From contig JAEYVD010000047.1 in assembly GCA_023432075.1 (NCBI GenBank), positions 1 through 6,974 of the forward strand: a DNA stretch of 6,974 nt, given 5' to 3'. Made by a program: the position numbers and the translations under genes. Position 1 is the first letter of the stretch. Each line of letters starts with the position of its first letter. This DNA is from Pseudomonadota bacterium (GTDB lineage: Bacteria; Pseudomonadota; Gammaproteobacteria; Burkholderiales; Burkholderiaceae_B). This document shows positions 6,469 through 6,974 of the stretch, piece after piece. The notes under the pieces were generated by a model. That model worked only from the letters and a program-made list of their open reading frames with translations, made no database searches and was not told where the DNA came from.

Positions 6469-6974
6469 ATGGCCGACGACAGCACGCTTCTCAACGACAA
6501 CGCGGTGTACAGGACTTTGCTGGAATCGACCAAGGCGATTCCCTGGAAGATCGATTGGGCCACCATGAAGTTCGCCTATATCGGCCCCCAGATCGAAGCG
6601 TTGCTGGGCTGGCGCGCCGACAGCTGGGTCAGCGTCGAGGACTGGGCCATGCGCATGCACCCCGAGGATCGCGAATACGTGGTGAACTTCTGCGTCTCGC
6701 AATCCCAGGCCGGCGTCGACCACGAGGCCGACTACCGCGCCCTGACCCGCGACAACGGCTACGTGTGGATCCGCGATGTGGTTCACGTGGTGCGCTCCGA
6801 AAGCGGGGAACCCGAGGCCTTGATCGGCTTCATGTTCGACATCACCGAACGCAAGAAAACCGAAGAAAAGCTGCTCAGCCTGCAAAAAGAGCTGGAGGTG
6901 CTGTCGTTCAAGGATGGCTTGACCAACATCGCCAACCGGCGCCGCTTCGACAGCAGTTTCGAACTGGAATGGGA
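6469..6974 (+). CDS. PAS-GGDEF diguanylate cyclase (5' part)
   Basis: ATG 6469 is preceded by a strong GGAAGGA ribosome-binding site (6456-6462) with a six-base spacer. The visible 168 residues have no signal peptide or membrane segment, so the protein appears cytoplasmic. Residues of about 13-128 form a PAS domain of the PAS_3 type (FAYIGPQIEALLGW, then MRMHPEDRE, then GYVWIRDVVHVV and IGFMFDITERK). A short helical linker rich in Lys, Glu and Leu follows. DGLTNIANRRRFD at 149-161 is the conserved opening of a GGDEF domain, which makes cyclic di-GMP from two GTP. The catalytic GGDEF/GGEEF loop lies beyond the window, so activity and any C-terminal EAL domain cannot be judged. The PAS domain probably senses a small ligand or redox state; the signal is unknown. 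It is separated from the envelope genes by 113 bp and is probably its own transcription unit. Confidence 0.88.
   Translation, partial: MADDSTLLNDNAVYRTLLESTKAIPWKIDWATMKFAYIGPQIEALLGWRADSWVSVEDWAMRMHPEDREYVVNFCVSQSQAGVDHEADYRALTRDNGYVWIRDVVHVVRSESGEPEALIGFMFDITERKKTEEKLLSLQKELEVLSFKDGLTNIANRRRFDSSFELEW

Overview
The window is GC-rich (roughly two-thirds G+C by eye) and densely coding. The codon use, protein types and gene order suggest a betaproteobacterium of the Alcaligenaceae (Achromobacter/Bordetella-like). That placement is inferred from protein character, not from a database match. I see no RNA gene, insertion sequence, CRISPR array or origin, and no gene-free stretch longer than about 220 bases.

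Left part (1-1259): the first codons of a minus-strand gene run off the left edge. It is separated by about 220 bp from a divergent LacI-family repressor gene. The shared intergenic space holds two closely related palindromic AACGTT-centred sites 87 bp apart, as expected for LacI-family operators. The repressor reading frame is cut by an in-frame TAA at 504-506, just after the DNA-binding domain. The downstream frame is otherwise intact and continues in the same phase, so this looks like a recent nonsense mutation (or a base-call error) in a gluconate-repressor-like gene.

Middle part (1388-6355): a GTG-started regulator with a GAF-like sensory domain and a LytTR DNA-binding domain precedes three tightly packed envelope genes on the same strand. 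These are an AmpH-like periplasmic serine hydrolase (probable D,D-carboxypeptidase/endopeptidase), an outer-membrane beta-barrel protein of unrecognised family that overlaps it by one base, and, 7 bp later, a second serine hydrolase of the beta-lactamase superfamily with a C-terminal DUF3471-like domain. All three have signal peptides. The arrangement (periplasmic hydrolase, outer-membrane barrel, periplasmic hydrolase) behind a LytTR regulator suggests one cell-envelope or peptide-processing unit. The joint function is an inference and is the most interesting content here.

Right part (6356-6974): after a spacer holding a perfect 16-bp palindrome, a separate gene begins with a PAS domain followed by the start of a GGDEF domain (a diguanylate cyclase, c-di-GMP signalling), cut by the window edge.
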